Positions 23,936 through 37,166 of a DNA stretch of 64,000 bases are shown here, piece after piece (position 1 is the stretch's first letter; each line of letters opens with the position of its first letter). Below the pieces are notes generated by a model. It was not told where the DNA came from. It was given only the letters and a program-made list of their open reading frames with translations, and made no database searches. Source of the DNA: Impatiens glandulifera (lineage: Eukaryota > Streptophyta > Magnoliopsida > Ericales > Balsaminaceae); the NCBI RefSeq assembly GCF_907164915.1, contig NC_061863.1, forward strand, positions 7,928,340 through 7,992,339, in the 5' to 3' direction. The position numbers were made by a program, and so were the translations under genes.

Positions 23936-25150
23936 TATTAGAATATGAGAAAAAAGAAATTGTATTGAATGATATATCGAATTAAATAAGTTATGTCTAT
24001 TATATAGACATTATATTGAGCTAATAAGAAAACTAATAAAATAAAATAATATTGATATTATCACAACTTATTATATAGTAATAATATTTTACAGATATAT
24101 TATTTTAATATAATAATAACAACATTATCACAATTTATAATATTGTGATAATATCTTACACATATATTATCTTATATTTTAACATTCATTCTAAAACTCA
24201 AGACGAAAAACGCTTGAACAACTTGAGGTTGAAGACGATCGAGATGTTGAAATGTTGATGATGTATTATTCAATCTTCAGAAACTCATAAGTTCCATCCA
24301 ATTACAAGATGTCAATGTGTTGACTGATAAACCAACGAATACGTCGAATCCCATGAGCATTAAATGTTGGGGTGAAACAACAACTAAATGAACTCCGAAG
24401 TTACTCGTGAGTCTCAAAATCCATCCAATGACAGGGATGTCCGTGAGTTGTATAAAATAAAACCAGCGAAGAGGTCGAATCCTATGAGAATAAAATTTAT
24501 TGACTGAAAAAACAACTAAAATCAAAACTTAGAGAATATATGATTGCCGAAGAAAGTAGAACATCAACATAATTATTTCAAAAGATTTTTTTTATTAAAA
24601 TATAATAATAATTAATAAAACATTATCAGCTCTCAATCTTTGACTAAAGTGACCATTGATGAAGACATAGGAACATCAACATAATTGTTTGAAAATAATA
24701 TTTTTTATTAAAATATAATAATAATAATAATAATTAATAGAGCATTATTAGAGCTCTCAATCAATGACTAAAGTAACAATTAATGAAGACAGCGAAAAAC
24801 TACAAAATCTCTATACCATGTTAGAATATGAGAAGAGAGAAATTTTATTGAATAATATATCGAATTACATAAATTATGCATATTATAAACATTATATTGA
24901 ACTAATAAGAAAATTAATAAAATAAAATAATATAATATTGATATTATCACAATTTATCATATTATTATTATAATATCTTGTACATATATTATTTTAATAT
25001 AATAATAATATTATCACAATTTATCATATTGATAATATCTTATAAATATATTATTTAAATATAATAATAATATTATCAAAATTTATAATATTATCAAAAT
25101 TTATAATATTATTATAATATCTTACACATATATTATCTAATATTTTAACA
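23936..25150 (-). mobile_element. Candidate small non-autonomous LTR element (TRIM-like), block A copy
   Basis: Two direct repeats flank about 630 bp of non-coding DNA. The first is 23936-24184, from 'tattagaatatgag' to 'atattttaaca'. The second is 24819-25150, from 'tgttagaatatgag' to 'atattttaaca'. The TGTTAGAATAT and ATATTTTAACA ends are near-inverted. Just before the second repeat, 'tctctatacca' resembles the complement of an initiator-Met tRNA primer site (GCTCTGATACCA), which would put the element on the minus strand. No TSD was recognised. The same structure is present in block B, so the insertion predates the duplication. Confidence 0.5.
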
Positions 25151-25329
25151 CAAATATATCACATTTCATTTTTCCTTTCTTATCTACTTTTTTACTTTAA
25201 AAAGTTTCATTTAATTCCCTCATATACAAAAAAAACCATTATCTTCATTTTCACCTAATATTTTTTATATATTTAATTCACTCACATTTTTCATAACAAA
25301 TACAAATAATATTCTCTCCCTCTGCGAAA

Positions 25330-28300
25330 ATGGGCAAAATGTTAGGAGTGTTGATAGTCTTGATGCTAGAACTGGTGATGAGAATTCAAGGACAAACAGT
25401 CAGTATGACTATTCTTAACAGTGCAATTGCCAAAGGAGCAGGTTTTTTTTTATTATTAATTTTTAATTTTGTAAAGATTTTGTGAAATTTTATTTATGAA
25501 GAAAATTTTAAGGAAATTCTTTTGTTTGATAATTCAGTTTGTTTAGATGGGAGCCCACCCGGTTACCATTTCGACAAGGGTTTTGGAGATGGATCCGACA
25601 ATTGGTTACTTATTTTTGAGGTTAATTTTGTTTTGTCTTAGATAACCCGTCTTTTGTATGCTTGCGATTCGATTTTCGGTTGATTTGTTATGTCAGGGAG
25701 GAGGATGGTGTGAAAGCACGTCAGAATGCCTAATTCGAAAAAATATTTTTCGAGGATCGACAAATCTAATGAATAAAACTCTCCAATTCAAAGGAATTCT
25801 CAATAATCAGAAACTACTTAATCCAGGTTTGAATTTAATTAATCTATGTAGGAGATGAAAAGTTTAAAGTTCAATACTTTTAACTTGTGGAGATGTGTGT
25901 TAATCTATTCTAAATAATAAACTGCTTACAAAATAAAAAATAAAATAATGATCTCACATTGTTTTCTATATATAAGACTTGTTTATTGTTAACAATACCT
26001 TATTAAATCTCAGTTTTCTATAATTGGAACCGGGTCAAGATCCGATATTGCGATGGAGCGTCGTTTATGGCTGATGTTGAAGAAGTTGATCCGGTAAAGT
26101 TTTGAAAATACGACCTCGCTAATTAACCAATATCAAATCATTTTAATTTTAGTTTTTAATACGCTTATTTACTTTTTCTTCTCTTGTTTAGGCGACTAAT
26201 CTTCACTTTAGAGGTGCAAGAGTTTTCGTCGCGATCATCGAAGATTTATTAGCGAAGGGGCTAAACAAAGCGCATAATGTGGGTGTATTTCTGTTGAAAA
26301 TGTAGAAGCATCAATTTTATAATTAATTATTGTTTTTTTAACAGGCACTTTTAGGCGGTTGCTCAGCTGGAGGAATGTCATCAATATTTAAATGTGATGA
26401 ATTTCGAAACCTTTTATCTAAAAACACCAAAGTTAAATGTTTAGCGGACGCTGGTTATTTCATTCACAGGTAAATTATAAATCATTCTACTTTCACTAGT
26501 GTAAAAAGTAATAGCAATAAAAATCATAGACATTTTTTCATTTTTACATAAACCAAGAAAAAGGTAATTTAAAAAATTGCGACCGTCATTTCTCAAATGT
26601 TGACGATTTTTATAATTCTAAGATAATTAAAACGTCGCTAATTCTATCCCAATTGGTCACTTCTTCCATCCTAGTGTTGTTAATTTTTTTTTTTTATGTA
26701 AATCATTTTTAATATCTCTTTTTCCTTTGAAACCCTTTGTTATTTCCCATTACTATGCCTTTTTTATTTTGAAAATGAACTTTTTATTAGTAACCACTCT
26801 AGTAAGATTTTCGTTAATCATTAACTCATAATTCTTATTTTGTTTTTGACAAATACAGGAAAGACATAGCTGGAAAATCATACATTGAAACAAAATTCAA
26901 TGGTGTGGTTCAAACTCATGTAATCTCCCATCAAAATCCGCTATTTCTTATAACATTTTGTTATTTTATTGACGCGTTACAACGACGATATTTTTTTTTT
27001 ACATGCAGAGAATAGCAGGAAATTTGCCTAAAACATGTACTTCCAAACTTAGTCCTGGATTGGTAACACTAATTTTTATTTTTCCCATTGAATTTCTTAT
27101 AAGTAGTATATTTAATTTAATACTTAAACTCGTGACAATCGCAGTGTTTTTTTCCTGAAAATATTGTTAAAGATATTCGAACGCCTTTATTTATTCTAAA
27201 TGCGGAGTACGATGTATGGCAGGTAATTGACGTTAGAATTAAACATTGTTCTCGAGATGCAAAAGAGAATTGAGTTAACAAAAATAATTTATAATTCAAT
27301 TTTCAGGTTCATAATATTCTGATACCATCTTATGCTGATCCTAAACGTTCTTGGACTGATTGTAAAAATAACATAGCCAATTGTTCTCCTACTCAACTCA
27401 ACACCTTGCAAGGTATACATTTCTTCGAAAAATAATAATAAAGTCGCGATCGAACACCCATGAATTTTTGAACTCTGTTGAAAATTATTGTGCTTTAATA
27501 AAATTTTGAATATTCATTTGACAACTCTGCATTTACTATGTTGTCTTGAAACTTAATTTTGTTTTTTTTTCTTCTAAATTTCATTGAGAAATTGTCAAAT
27601 TTATTTTTGAATCAGAATTTATTATTATTTTTAGATGCATAAAAAGGTTGTTGCCTCATGGTCCCATTTTTATTATTATTAAAAAAACATCTATATTTTA
27701 GTTTAAGGAATTAAAGTAAAATTCATGGTGAACAGATTTGACTAACTTTCTCAGTGTATAACCTCAGTTTTCAAAAATATATATATTAATATAGGTGTAT
27801 TTTAAATTGGTCTAATGGTCAATTTTAGACTCTTTGTTGTTAAAAAGATGAGTGCTTTCTTATGGAATTATTCAGAATTTATAATCCTTTATTTTGGATT
27901 TAATTTATACAGAATTCAGGTCAGATTTCATTAATGCAATAGAAAATGTGAAGAAATCTGAGTACAATGGGTTATTCATCAATTCTTGCTTCGTCCATTG
28001 CCAAACTGAAGTTCAAGAGATATGGACTGGTCCTAATTCTTCTAAGCTTGCAGGGAAAGTAAGATTAACTATTTTAATTAAATTGCTTAAATTTATTTAT
28101 TCAAATTTTCTAGTTTCTTTCCTTTCCTTGGTTCTTATATGTTAATCTTATTTTATATTCAATCAAACCCGTCAAATATCAGACTATGGCGGAAGCAGTT
28201 GGCGAATGGTTTTACGACAAGAATTTGTTTCGACAGTTGGATTGTCCATACCCATGTGATAAAACTTGTCATAATACCGTATTGAATGGAACTTCACCAA

Positions 28301-28332
28301 AGAGACCAAATTATATAGAATTTAATATCTAG
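25330..28332 (+). CDS. Pectin acetylesterase (CE13, Notum-like fold), copy A
   Basis: Twelve exons join into an intact 403-codon frame with consistent phases and GT-AG introns: 25330-25441, 25538-25620, 25697-25826, 26014-26093, 26192-26278, 26345-26469, 26859-26919, 27009-27062, 27145-27222, 27307-27412, 27913-28058, 28183-28332. The first ~21 residues ([21 protein letters not shown]) form a signal peptide. Family landmarks are [11 protein letters not shown], the GGGWC oxyanion block (residues 66-70), GGCSAGG with the nucleophile Ser171, Asp267 in NAEYDVWQ, and His334 in SCFVHCQ. The enzyme would remove acetyl esters from pectin in the cell wall. The length is normal for the family. The start is the first ATG ahead of the signal peptide. 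It is nearly identical to copy B and looks functional, but expression is not shown. Confidence 0.93.
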
Positions 28333-29323
28333 TACTTTTCTTATTAGAAGTGCTTTCATTCATGATAGAATTTATGCAAGACTTGTAAGTTTGCTTAAGG
28401 ATACAAAAAAAATACTTATCAAATCAGGATTTGTCCTGATTTTTTACAATAATAATATTATTATTTTTTTGTAATAGTTGTGCATTGGTTGTTATGCTGC
28501 ATATATCTTACCCTGATTTAATTAATTTTCATTAATTACATATTTTTATAAAAAAAATCTTACATTAAGTCAAACCCATTATTAAAGATTATTAGTTAAT
28601 TTTAGGAGTTATAATCTAGTGGTAATGTAATACTATATCAAATTATCAATAAAAAATGTAATGATACTAATTATTAGGGTGTTTTCATTGCATAAATTGG
28701 ACAAAACTGTAGTATTTTCTTTTACTAAGATATGATCTAGAATACTAAATTAAATAACTTATATAACACAGTTAGACTTTCTATTGAGTTGTGATAAATA
28801 CATATTTGTATTGAAATTCACACTTGATATATAGACTATAGTACTCATTTCCAAAGAAGGATTCTTATTGGAAAGAAATAGTATTAGAATTGGAGGGTCA
28901 ATTTTAATTATAATGTTTGTTAAGTAAATTAAATATGGAATTATATAACTTTTTTAGAAAATAAATTAATTTTTATTAATTTAAATAAGGAGTTATATAT
29001 CAAATTTAGATGTTAAATTAAAATTCTAATGATTAAGATCGAACAATCTTGTAATTTTTGGAAGGTGACTCTAAAGATCTGTAACGATAGGGGATGAAGT
29101 AGAGCAAGTCAAACAAATTAATGAAACGGTGTCGGAAAATCTCTACAAAATATTATTAGCGGCATTTAATTTTTCTTTAACCGCTGAAAAAAAGTAATAT
29201 CAAGTGATAACTAATCATATATATATATATATATGATCAAAAAAGTGAGAAACGTAAAAATAATGAGAGTATACTTGTAAGAGGGTCTCCGACGAAAAGA
29301 TCATATTCGGTGACTCTTGAACG
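28333..29323. other. 3' flank of esterase copy A
   Basis: Non-coding, shared with block B and in its first part with positions 1-560. Transcript 3' UTR is likely within the first few hundred bases, but no polyadenylation signal is distinctive in such AT-rich sequence. Confidence 0.6.
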
Positions 29324-29408
29324 TCGTCATTATGGTTAAATCGGAAACAAGACCAGAAGCGAAAACATAGGAATGGATTGATTCAGCCAATTTTTCTATA
29401 CCTAAATC

Positions 29409-30939
29409 CAAGGCCGGTCCATTGGCTGTGCAAGATGAGCACTTGCACAGGGCTACAAAAAATGTAGGGCCACTAAAAAAATTATATACATATATATAAA
29501 AAATATTAAACACATATATGATATATATTAAAAAAATGAGGCTCAACCCTAGGGCCGGCTAGCTAAACCCATCCACTCCAACACCACACACCCAAGCGGC
29601 AAGCACCCAATTTGTGAATTGTGACAAACCGAAGGTTATCTCCAAAGTCCAACCCCATCCTCTCTCCAAACTCCGACATTCGACCATCGTCTCATCTCCT
29701 CAATTGTTAGTAATCTCTACTTCTTGGATTTTAGCTTTAATCATTGCAATTTTAAAAATCAATTCATTATTCTTCCATCACAATTTATTTTATTGTCATT
29801 TGTCAACTATGTTTATTAATGTGATGAATTTATTTTATTTTTATTGTCATTGTCATTGCATTCTTTTGAGAGTATAGAGAAGTAGGGTTTGAGAATGCGT
29901 TGAATTGTGCCAAAAAAATTGCTGTTGAATTGTATATTGATCCAGTGTTTCCAGATAAGAAAAAGAAAAGAAAAGTTTTTAAGAAAAAATATTTTGATGA
30001 GATTGACTCTGAAAATCAGCCATCTGAACCACCTATCGAAGAATCAAGTCAAGAATCCTTCAAAATTCATTACTTTTTATACATAATTGATGAAGCAATC
30101 GGTTCATTGGAGAAAAGGTTTGAACAATATGAGCAATAATAGGAGACATTTGGGTTCTTATTTACGGTAGAGAAGCTAAAGTCTTTGGATTCTGTTAACC
30201 TAAAAAGAAGCTACAACAACCTTGAGAAAAAGCTGGAGAATGACCACACTTTTGACATTAACGATGATGATTTAATAAAGGAATTGAGATTATTACAAAA
30301 ACATTTACCAAATGAGCTTGATTCAACCAGTGCAATCTTAAATTTCTTGAAAAGAGCTAATTGTTATCCTACTAGTTGTCTTGCATATAGAATTATGTTA
30401 ACAGTTCCAGGGACAGTAGCATCAGCTGAAAGAAGCCTTTCAAAGCTAAAAATATTGAAATCTTACTTGCGTTTGACCATGTCACAAGAAAGACTAAATG
30501 CTTTGGCTTTGATTTCTATTGAACATGAGATTTTGGAAAAGTTTGACTATGATAGGTTAATTGATGATTTTGCATCTAAGAGTGCAAGAAGATCAATTTT
30601 CAGAAAATAGTATTGCATTGGCTGATTCAAATTAGTAAAATTCTAGTAGAATTGTATTGCATGTCGTGTCTTTGTAATAAATTTCAGATTTTGGTCATTC
30701 CTTTTGAAGACAATGTAACAAGAGCATTTTTTATTGAAGTAAATTTAATAAGCTTTACCATAAAATTTGCCTTGATTTTTTTTTTTTATCATTTTGTTGT
30801 TGTGATCTTAATTGTTGGTATGCGTAGATATTTATTTATGATATTATGTTTTTAGTTTTGGTGTTTTTCGTTTTTTGGAGTACTTAGGGCCGCATTTGAT
30901 ATTTCGCACAAGGCCTTCAAACATATTGGGTCGGCACTG
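29409..30939 (+). mobile_element. hAT element, internally shortened, ZMYM1-like family
   Basis: The element is flanked by a perfect 8 bp TSD, cctaaatc (29401-29408 and 30940-30947), the size typical for hAT. Its ends, CAAGGCCGGTCC and GGGTCGGCACTG, form an imperfect inverted repeat. At 1531 bp it is far shorter than an autonomous element and retains mainly the transposase C-terminus. It sits inside the PPR pseudogene. Confidence 0.88.
29882..30610 (+). pseudogene. hAT (ZMYM1-like) transposase C-terminal remnant
   Basis: One frame gives NCAKKIAVELYIDPVFPDKK, an acidic/basic linker, two consecutive stops at 30137-30142 (TAA TAG), then continues in the same frame through 30610. The second part contains TVPGTVASAERSLSKLKILK and MSQERLNALALISIE, the hAT C-terminal dimerisation domain. 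The N-terminal zinc finger and most of the catalytic domain are absent, so it cannot be an active transposase. Confidence 0.8.
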
Positions 30940-31008
30940 CCTAAATCTTCACAAGCTTGAATGAATGACACAACATTAGCTTCATCGGGTTGAAATCCAA
31001 ACATTCTC

Positions 31009-31635
31009 TGTTGGAATTATTTCCAATATTTGGGTACATATATTATTTATAATTGTATATTAGTTGTTACCATAATAAAGATTAAATCTCAATTAAAGTG
31101 ATCTATTAAAGTATAAAAGTTATGGGCTTATTTAGACATCTATAATAAATATGGAGACATATTTGTGTAGAAGCAGAAATACCATTTATTATTTCGTTGA
31201 TGGACCGAATAATAAATGAGTATATTAGGGCTAGGTCCCCAACCCATATAGATAGCCTACCTAATTTGTTTCTCTCATCAGACAAAAAAAAGTTTCTGTT
31301 AATCTCTCAAGAACACTCAAGAAGGCTATCGATATAGGGTTGGAAGAATTAAACCCCACCCACATCAGACATCCAGGTCTAGGTCCAGATCCAGAACAAA
31401 AAGATCCACATTCCGATCCAGGTCCAGATCCAGAATAAGAAGATCCAAGATCAAGAGAAGATCCAATATCAATAGAAGATCAAGAAGAAGAGAATAACGA
31501 AGAACAGCTTAATAAACCGTTTTTCATTCCAGATTCAGATACGTTTCCGCAATTATAGTTTATCTCAATTTATCGACATAGAGTATTAAAGATTATAGAC
31601 TTAAGGATTAAAGATCTAGATTAAAGATTCTAACA
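31009..31635 (+). repeat. 5' LTR of the 31-37 kb Copia element
   Basis: TG...CA boundaries with TGTT/AACA complementarity. It is nearly identical to 36540-37166. It contains two tandem-like stretches rich in 'gatccaggtccagatcc' near 31370-31460. Confidence 0.93.
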
Positions 31636-31637
31636 AG

Positions 31638-31650
31638 TGGTATCAGAGCC
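31638..31650 (+). promoter_or_regulatory. Primer-binding site (initiator Met tRNA)
   Basis: TGGTATCAGAGCC lies two bases past the 5' LTR and complements the 3' end of plant initiator methionine tRNA, the usual Copia primer. Confidence 0.9.
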
Positions 31651-32177
31651 TCTCTATGTCGATCCATTGAGATTTAAGTTTATAAGAATTTTTTTTAGAA
31701 TATGAGCAGACATTTATATATATATATATATTCTTGAGCTAATTTAGCTAGAACTTATAATGATACAATGAATTAATGAATAGTAATAACAATATTTGAT
31801 GTATATATTGATTTAAATTTTTGAATTAGATTAAAATAAAGAAAATACATCAAATATCTAAATAATTTTAGATATTCATTCTGATGAACATATTTTGTTT
31901 AAATAATTATGATTAAAGAATGGTTCATATTCTCTAATTAGATATAATATATGAATATCTAATTAATTAGAAAGATAAAGAAGTTAAAATAAAGAACTGA
32001 TGCATATGTTTCTTTATAAAGAAAGATATCAAATATTGAAAAGGATTTGTTAAAGAATATTTGTTAAAGAATGAGAAAGATAACAGTTTAGAAACAACCT
32101 TTATTAAATTATATGTTATATATACATGAACACATTATATATATAATGTATATATTTTACAATTCAAAGATTTTAGT

Positions 32178-32227
<50 letters not shown>

Positions 32228-32393
32228 TGTGCATTGAAGAGTCAAATACTAAGGATATACTTACCTAATATATAAATGTATAGTGTTTTTTTTTTATATT
32301 ACTCAATAACATTAACATGGATATGGATTAAACGAAAACCTTTATATATAATCTATAATTAATAATTTATAGATTAATGAGAGAATTATAATT

Positions 32394-33605
32394 GGGAAGA
32401 ATGTCAATTTTATTTATAAAGTTGGAAGGAGGTGTCAAATTTATTTACAAAGTTGTAAAATTCTATTTATGTATACAAACTTGTCAAAATGTTTCAAAAT
32501 TATTTGACATAACGGAATGTTTAAAACGGAGTTAATTTCTTATCCACGTGGATATTTATTTTATATTTTGTTTTAACTTATTTTTTTCATTTCAAATAGA
32601 CTTTTTCTTTACATTTAATAAATAAATAAATAATAATTTCATTCTCTCTCCTCATTCACTCGATTCATATTCTTTTCATTTAAATCTTAATCTCCAAAAT
32701 CTCATCCACCATTTCTAAGACCCACTTTGTCTTCTCTCTCCGAATTTCATTCTATGTTCTTCTCAATTGATGTCAAAGTAATAGGTTATATATTCAATAC
32801 GAAACATCAAACTAGAAATTCTGGATTTCATTTGAATAATTTGCCTGCAACTAAGGGATTAGAATAATAAGTTTTTAGCGGACGGTTTTGAAAAATAAAA
32901 TTGAGATTTTGATAAGTTAAATGTGATATGTCACTTGTTTGTCATTGTTTCTGATTGTTCTTCGTGAAGGAAAAACAAGTTCCAAGATCGCTTGAGCTAG
33001 GGTTTTTAAACTCATTTAGTTAGATCCTCAATCACAGAGTTCAATCGAAGATAAACAAGATTTATTACAGATATTATATTGTTTGATCGAAACTAGTCCA
33101 TTCGATGATCAGATCACGAAACAAGTCTGTATTATCAGGCCTAACAGTAATATCAAAGTCTATGAATGAACTAGTTAAAAAAGGAATAGCAAAAACAGCT
33201 TGCGATATCCTCTGGAGATTGAGATTCGATTTGTTGAGTTCTTGAATGTGAATAGATTGGTTGCGGGGGCTGTGAAAGAGAGGGGATGAAGATGATGGTG
33301 GGTTGCCTGCTAGTGAAGAGAGGGGATGAAGATGATGGTAGGTAGAAGAAGGAAAATTTTATTTATTTAATTTTATATATTAAATAGAAAAAGAAGGTCT
33401 GTTTGAAATGTAAAAAATAGGTTAAAAAAATATAAAAAAATAAATATCCACGTGGATAAAAACTTAACGCCGTTTGAGACATTCCGTTATGTTAAATAAT
33501 TTTGACACATTTTGACAAGTTTATATACATAAATAGAATTTTACAACTTTGTAAATAAATTTGACACCTCGTTCCAACTTTATAAATAAATTTGACATTC
33601 TTCCC
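32394..33605. mobile_element. Mutator-like element with ~220 bp terminal inverted repeats
   Basis: The ends are GGGAAGAATGTCAA and TTGACATTCTTCCC. Inverted similarity extends inward for about 220 bp, to roughly 32620 and 33385, through 'ccacgtggat'. A perfect 10 bp TSD, AATTATAATT, flanks it (32384-32393 and 33606-33615). No transposase is present. The 760 bp interior has gene-like composition, with a Y-rich leader and a duplicated 'gagaggggatgaagatgatggt' phrase near 33275-33340. It could be a Pack-MULE cargo, but I did not recognise the source. It lies within the Copia element at 31009-37166. Confidence 0.87.
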
Positions 33606-35849
33606 AATTATAATTAATTATATAGTTAAGCAATTATAATTAATTAAAGAATTCAGATTTTAGAATAATAATTAATTATTATTAATTAAGGAATTAATTA
33701 ATTATACATCCACATAATTTATGGTAAAGAAGTTGAAACATTTTAAAGAATTGGTAAAATTAATATATTTTTATTATTAATTAGATAATTAAGGAGATAT
33801 TAATTAATATATTATATATATTTCGGTTATATATATATATATATATATATGTTTTGAGTGAATTTGGGTTATATAAGGAATTAAGGAATTCAGTTTTAGA
33901 ATAATAGTTAATTATTATAATTAATTTAAGGAATTAAAATAATAATAATATTATTTTAATTAGTTAAAGATTGAAGTAATATTTATTCATGAAATAATTG
34001 GTAATATACAATTAAGAATAAAGTAAAATATAGAACTTTAATATATACATATGATATAGGTTATGATTTGAGAATTAAGTAAAGAAAAATAGTTACTTAT
34101 CATGTTTATAATATTTTATAAATATTGATTACATTAAGTTTGTAATATATTTAATGAATTAGTATAAAAACGGATGAATACATCCATTTAGAATTTTGTA
34201 CAATTTTAGGCCCACTTAAATTTGTAATTATGCAGTTGTTAATCGGTCCAAATGAAGGTTAATAATTGGTCGGATTGCAAATTTAAATAATGTACAAATT
34301 ATTAATTTATAGAACATATTTGTTTTATAAGATTAAGACGGTTGTGTTTGTAACTATGCGATTATTAATCGGACAAAAGGAAGTTTAATGATTGGTCGAG
34401 TTACACACTTAAAGTATGTACATAAGTTATTAATTTATTAAATCAATTAATTGAAGCAACATCCTACCAAAGTAGGCTCTCTTGTGAAGGTTAATATGTT
34501 TTATAAATTAAGAAGGTAGTGTGTATGTATTTAATGCGGTTATTTAATCGGCCTAAAGGAAGATAAATAATTGGTCAGAATAACATTATGCACATGTGGT
34601 AATAAATATGTAACAATTATTCGGTGGGCCATGTGAATAATTGGAATATCCAAAGATAACCAATTGTTTGACAGGACTTATTGTTAATATTTGATTACTA
34701 CAAAAGAGTACCGTTTGCAAGTTAATATTTAATGTACAAAGACTAAATATTAATGTTGCGTTTGGTATCTTATGATGAGATGTACCATTATTTTGAATTT
34801 ATGTGATTATTAAAATTTTGTGAGTATGGTTGTTCATTTGTTTTGTTATCTAATAGTATTCACTTAGCAAATACCTTAATACATAATAAAGAAATGAAGT
34901 TGTAAGAATTGCAAATATTACACTTAAAAGAAAATTACTAAAGAAAGTGGTGCATAAAAGAATACATATTATAGTTTGTTTTGTTTGTTCTAAGAGTAAT
35001 TGAACTTCAGTACTCATACACATTTGATGATAACTTTAGTATTACTAAAGTAATTGTGTTGATGTACGGTTGAGTTAATTGTCAAAAATCACTTGATGGT
35101 GAAAGAAACATCGTCGTGGGCATTGACAATTCATATTAAAGATGAAGAAATAAAGAACTACTCTAAATATTTTTTTATTTGGAAACAAACATTTATGGAA
35201 TATCTTCATGTAATTGATTCATTTGGAAGGAAGAGTTAAGAATTACAACTTATATATGGAATAAAGATTCAACTAAAACAACTAGTGAATTCTTTTGAGG
35301 TTGTCTAGTTAAGGTCAGGCCTTATAGGTCTAAAGAAAATAAACTAGACTAAAGAATTTCTAGATGTTAATTATTGGATATTTTTAAAGATCTAGAGACA
35401 AATTTAGTCTCATAAGTACTTCAAGATTAACCTTGAAAATAAATATATACATAATACTCCTTAAACAAGAGTTTAATGTATATTCTAGATTATATGAATC
35501 AAGAAATTAAGTACATTTATGATGTTGGACAAATACTTGAAGGATCCTAGTTTGGATCATTAAGAAAGTAACCAAACAACTAATGTGATATTTTAAGAAC
35601 AAAACATTACATACTCATATAGTAAAATCGAATCGGATAGAGATCATTTGGTATTTTGATTCGATTTTTTTTTGGATACCAAAATAGTTAGAAATTCATG
35701 CCACATACTTTTAGTTTAATTATTAGTTTAAAGAATTAATTCTTGTAAGAGTGTTAAGCAGACACTAGAATTATTTGGACATGATGACATAATTTATTAG
35801 GTGTTTTGTGACATCCAATTAAAGAATCTGACTGCAAAGTTTTTGTCAC

Positions 35850-36090
35850 GAGGTTGTAAATTATGGATGATATAGAAAGACCACTAAAGTTATTACGTGA
35901 CAATAATTTGTAGTTCTTTTACTTTAAGAGTAATATGAGTTTGACTAAGTCGAACTATTTGGAAAATAAATAATTAAGAATGTTTACTCATCTATTGAGC
36001 ATATTTGGACAAACTCTAAAATTATGGATCAGTTCTCTAAATATTTGTTATCCGATGTCTTTCATGAATATATTGTTCATATGGATATTG
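35850..36090 (+). pseudogene. Copia RNase H remnant
   Basis: Broken frames resemble the C-terminal part of Copia RNase H: a 'gttgtaaattatggatgatatagaaagacc' block, 'tgagtttgactaagtcgaac', and finally LSDVFHEYIVHMDIA. Stops and indels are frequent. Confidence 0.65.
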
Positions 36091-36539
36091 CATATTTAGT
36101 TGATATACAGTTTTAGTGGGAGTTTGTATTATGATGCTTGTATGGATATAATTTGGAATTTATGTGCACATTAAAGAATCAGTTTCTAAAGAAATTAAAG
36201 ATTTAGTTTTTAAAGATATCACGATTATAAAGTTATTCAGATTGATCTCTATAAGGAATAAAGGAGGACCAGTTGATATTAGACATGTTAAAAATCACAC
36301 TACACATTAATCCACACTACACACCCATGTTTAATCTATGTCATTTGATTGTATTGACATATGTGACTATTGATGGTTTAGTTACGAATTAATGTAACAA
36401 AAATCGCTTTAATCCTATATTGATATAATTGATGGACGAGATTGATATAGATGTAATTGGAAATGATAACAATATTTTTTGAGCTCTTAAGGTTATAATA
36501 TACAATTGAAGGAAATATTATATGACCCAAGTGGGAGAT

Positions 36540-37166
36540 TGTTGGAATTATTTCCAATATTTGGGTACATATATTATTTATAATTGTATATTAGTTGTTA
36601 CCATAATAAAGATTAAAGCCCAATTAAAGTGATCTATTAAAGTATAAAAGTTATGGGCTTATTTAGACATCTATAATAAATATGGGGACATATTTGTGTA
36701 GAAACAGAAATACCATTTATTATTTCGTTGATGGGACGAATAATAAATGAGTATATTAGGGCTAGGTCCCCAACCCATATAGATAGCCTACCTAATTTGT
36801 TTCTCTCATCAGACAAAAAAAAGTTTATGTTCATCTCTCAAGAGCACTCAAGAAGGCTATCGGTATAGGGCTGGAAGACTTAAACCCCACCCACATCAGA
36901 CATCCAGATCTAGGTCCAGATCCAGAACAAAAAGATGCACATTTCGATCCAGTTCCAGATCCAGAATAAGAAGATCCAAGATCAAAAGAAGATCCAATAA
37001 CAATAGAAGATCAAGAAGAAGAGAATAACGAAGAACGGCTTAATGAACCGTTCTTCAATCCAGATTCAGGTACGTTTCCGCAATTATAGTTTATCTCAAT
37101 TTATCGACATAGAGTATTAAAGATTATAGACTTAAGGATTAAAGATATAGATTAAAGATTCTAACA
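36540..37166 (+). repeat. 3' LTR of the 31-37 kb Copia element
   Basis: It is preceded by the purine tract at about 36528-36539 and is nearly identical to the 5' LTR. Frames inside it are not genes. Confidence 0.93.

Larger units (their letters stand above)
31009..37166 (+). mobile_element. Decayed Copia LTR retrotransposon with complete LTRs
   Basis: Two ~627 bp LTRs (31009-31635 and 36540-37166) begin TGTTGGAATTATTTCC, end GATTCTAACA and are very similar. The element is flanked by a perfect 5 bp TSD, ttctc (31004-31008 and 37167-37171). The primer site TGGTATCAGAGCC (initiator Met tRNA) starts at 31638, and the purine tract 'aagtgggagat' ends at the 3' LTR. There is no long ORF. Around 35850-36090 degraded RNase H text remains, such as LSDVFHEYIVHMDIA. 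A Mutator-like element sits inside at 32394-33605. Confidence 0.92.

Noticed and set aside
31650..36530. A TRIM/LARD-type element that never coded
   Set aside because: Recognisable Copia RNase H remnants near 35850-36090 show it is a decayed coding element.
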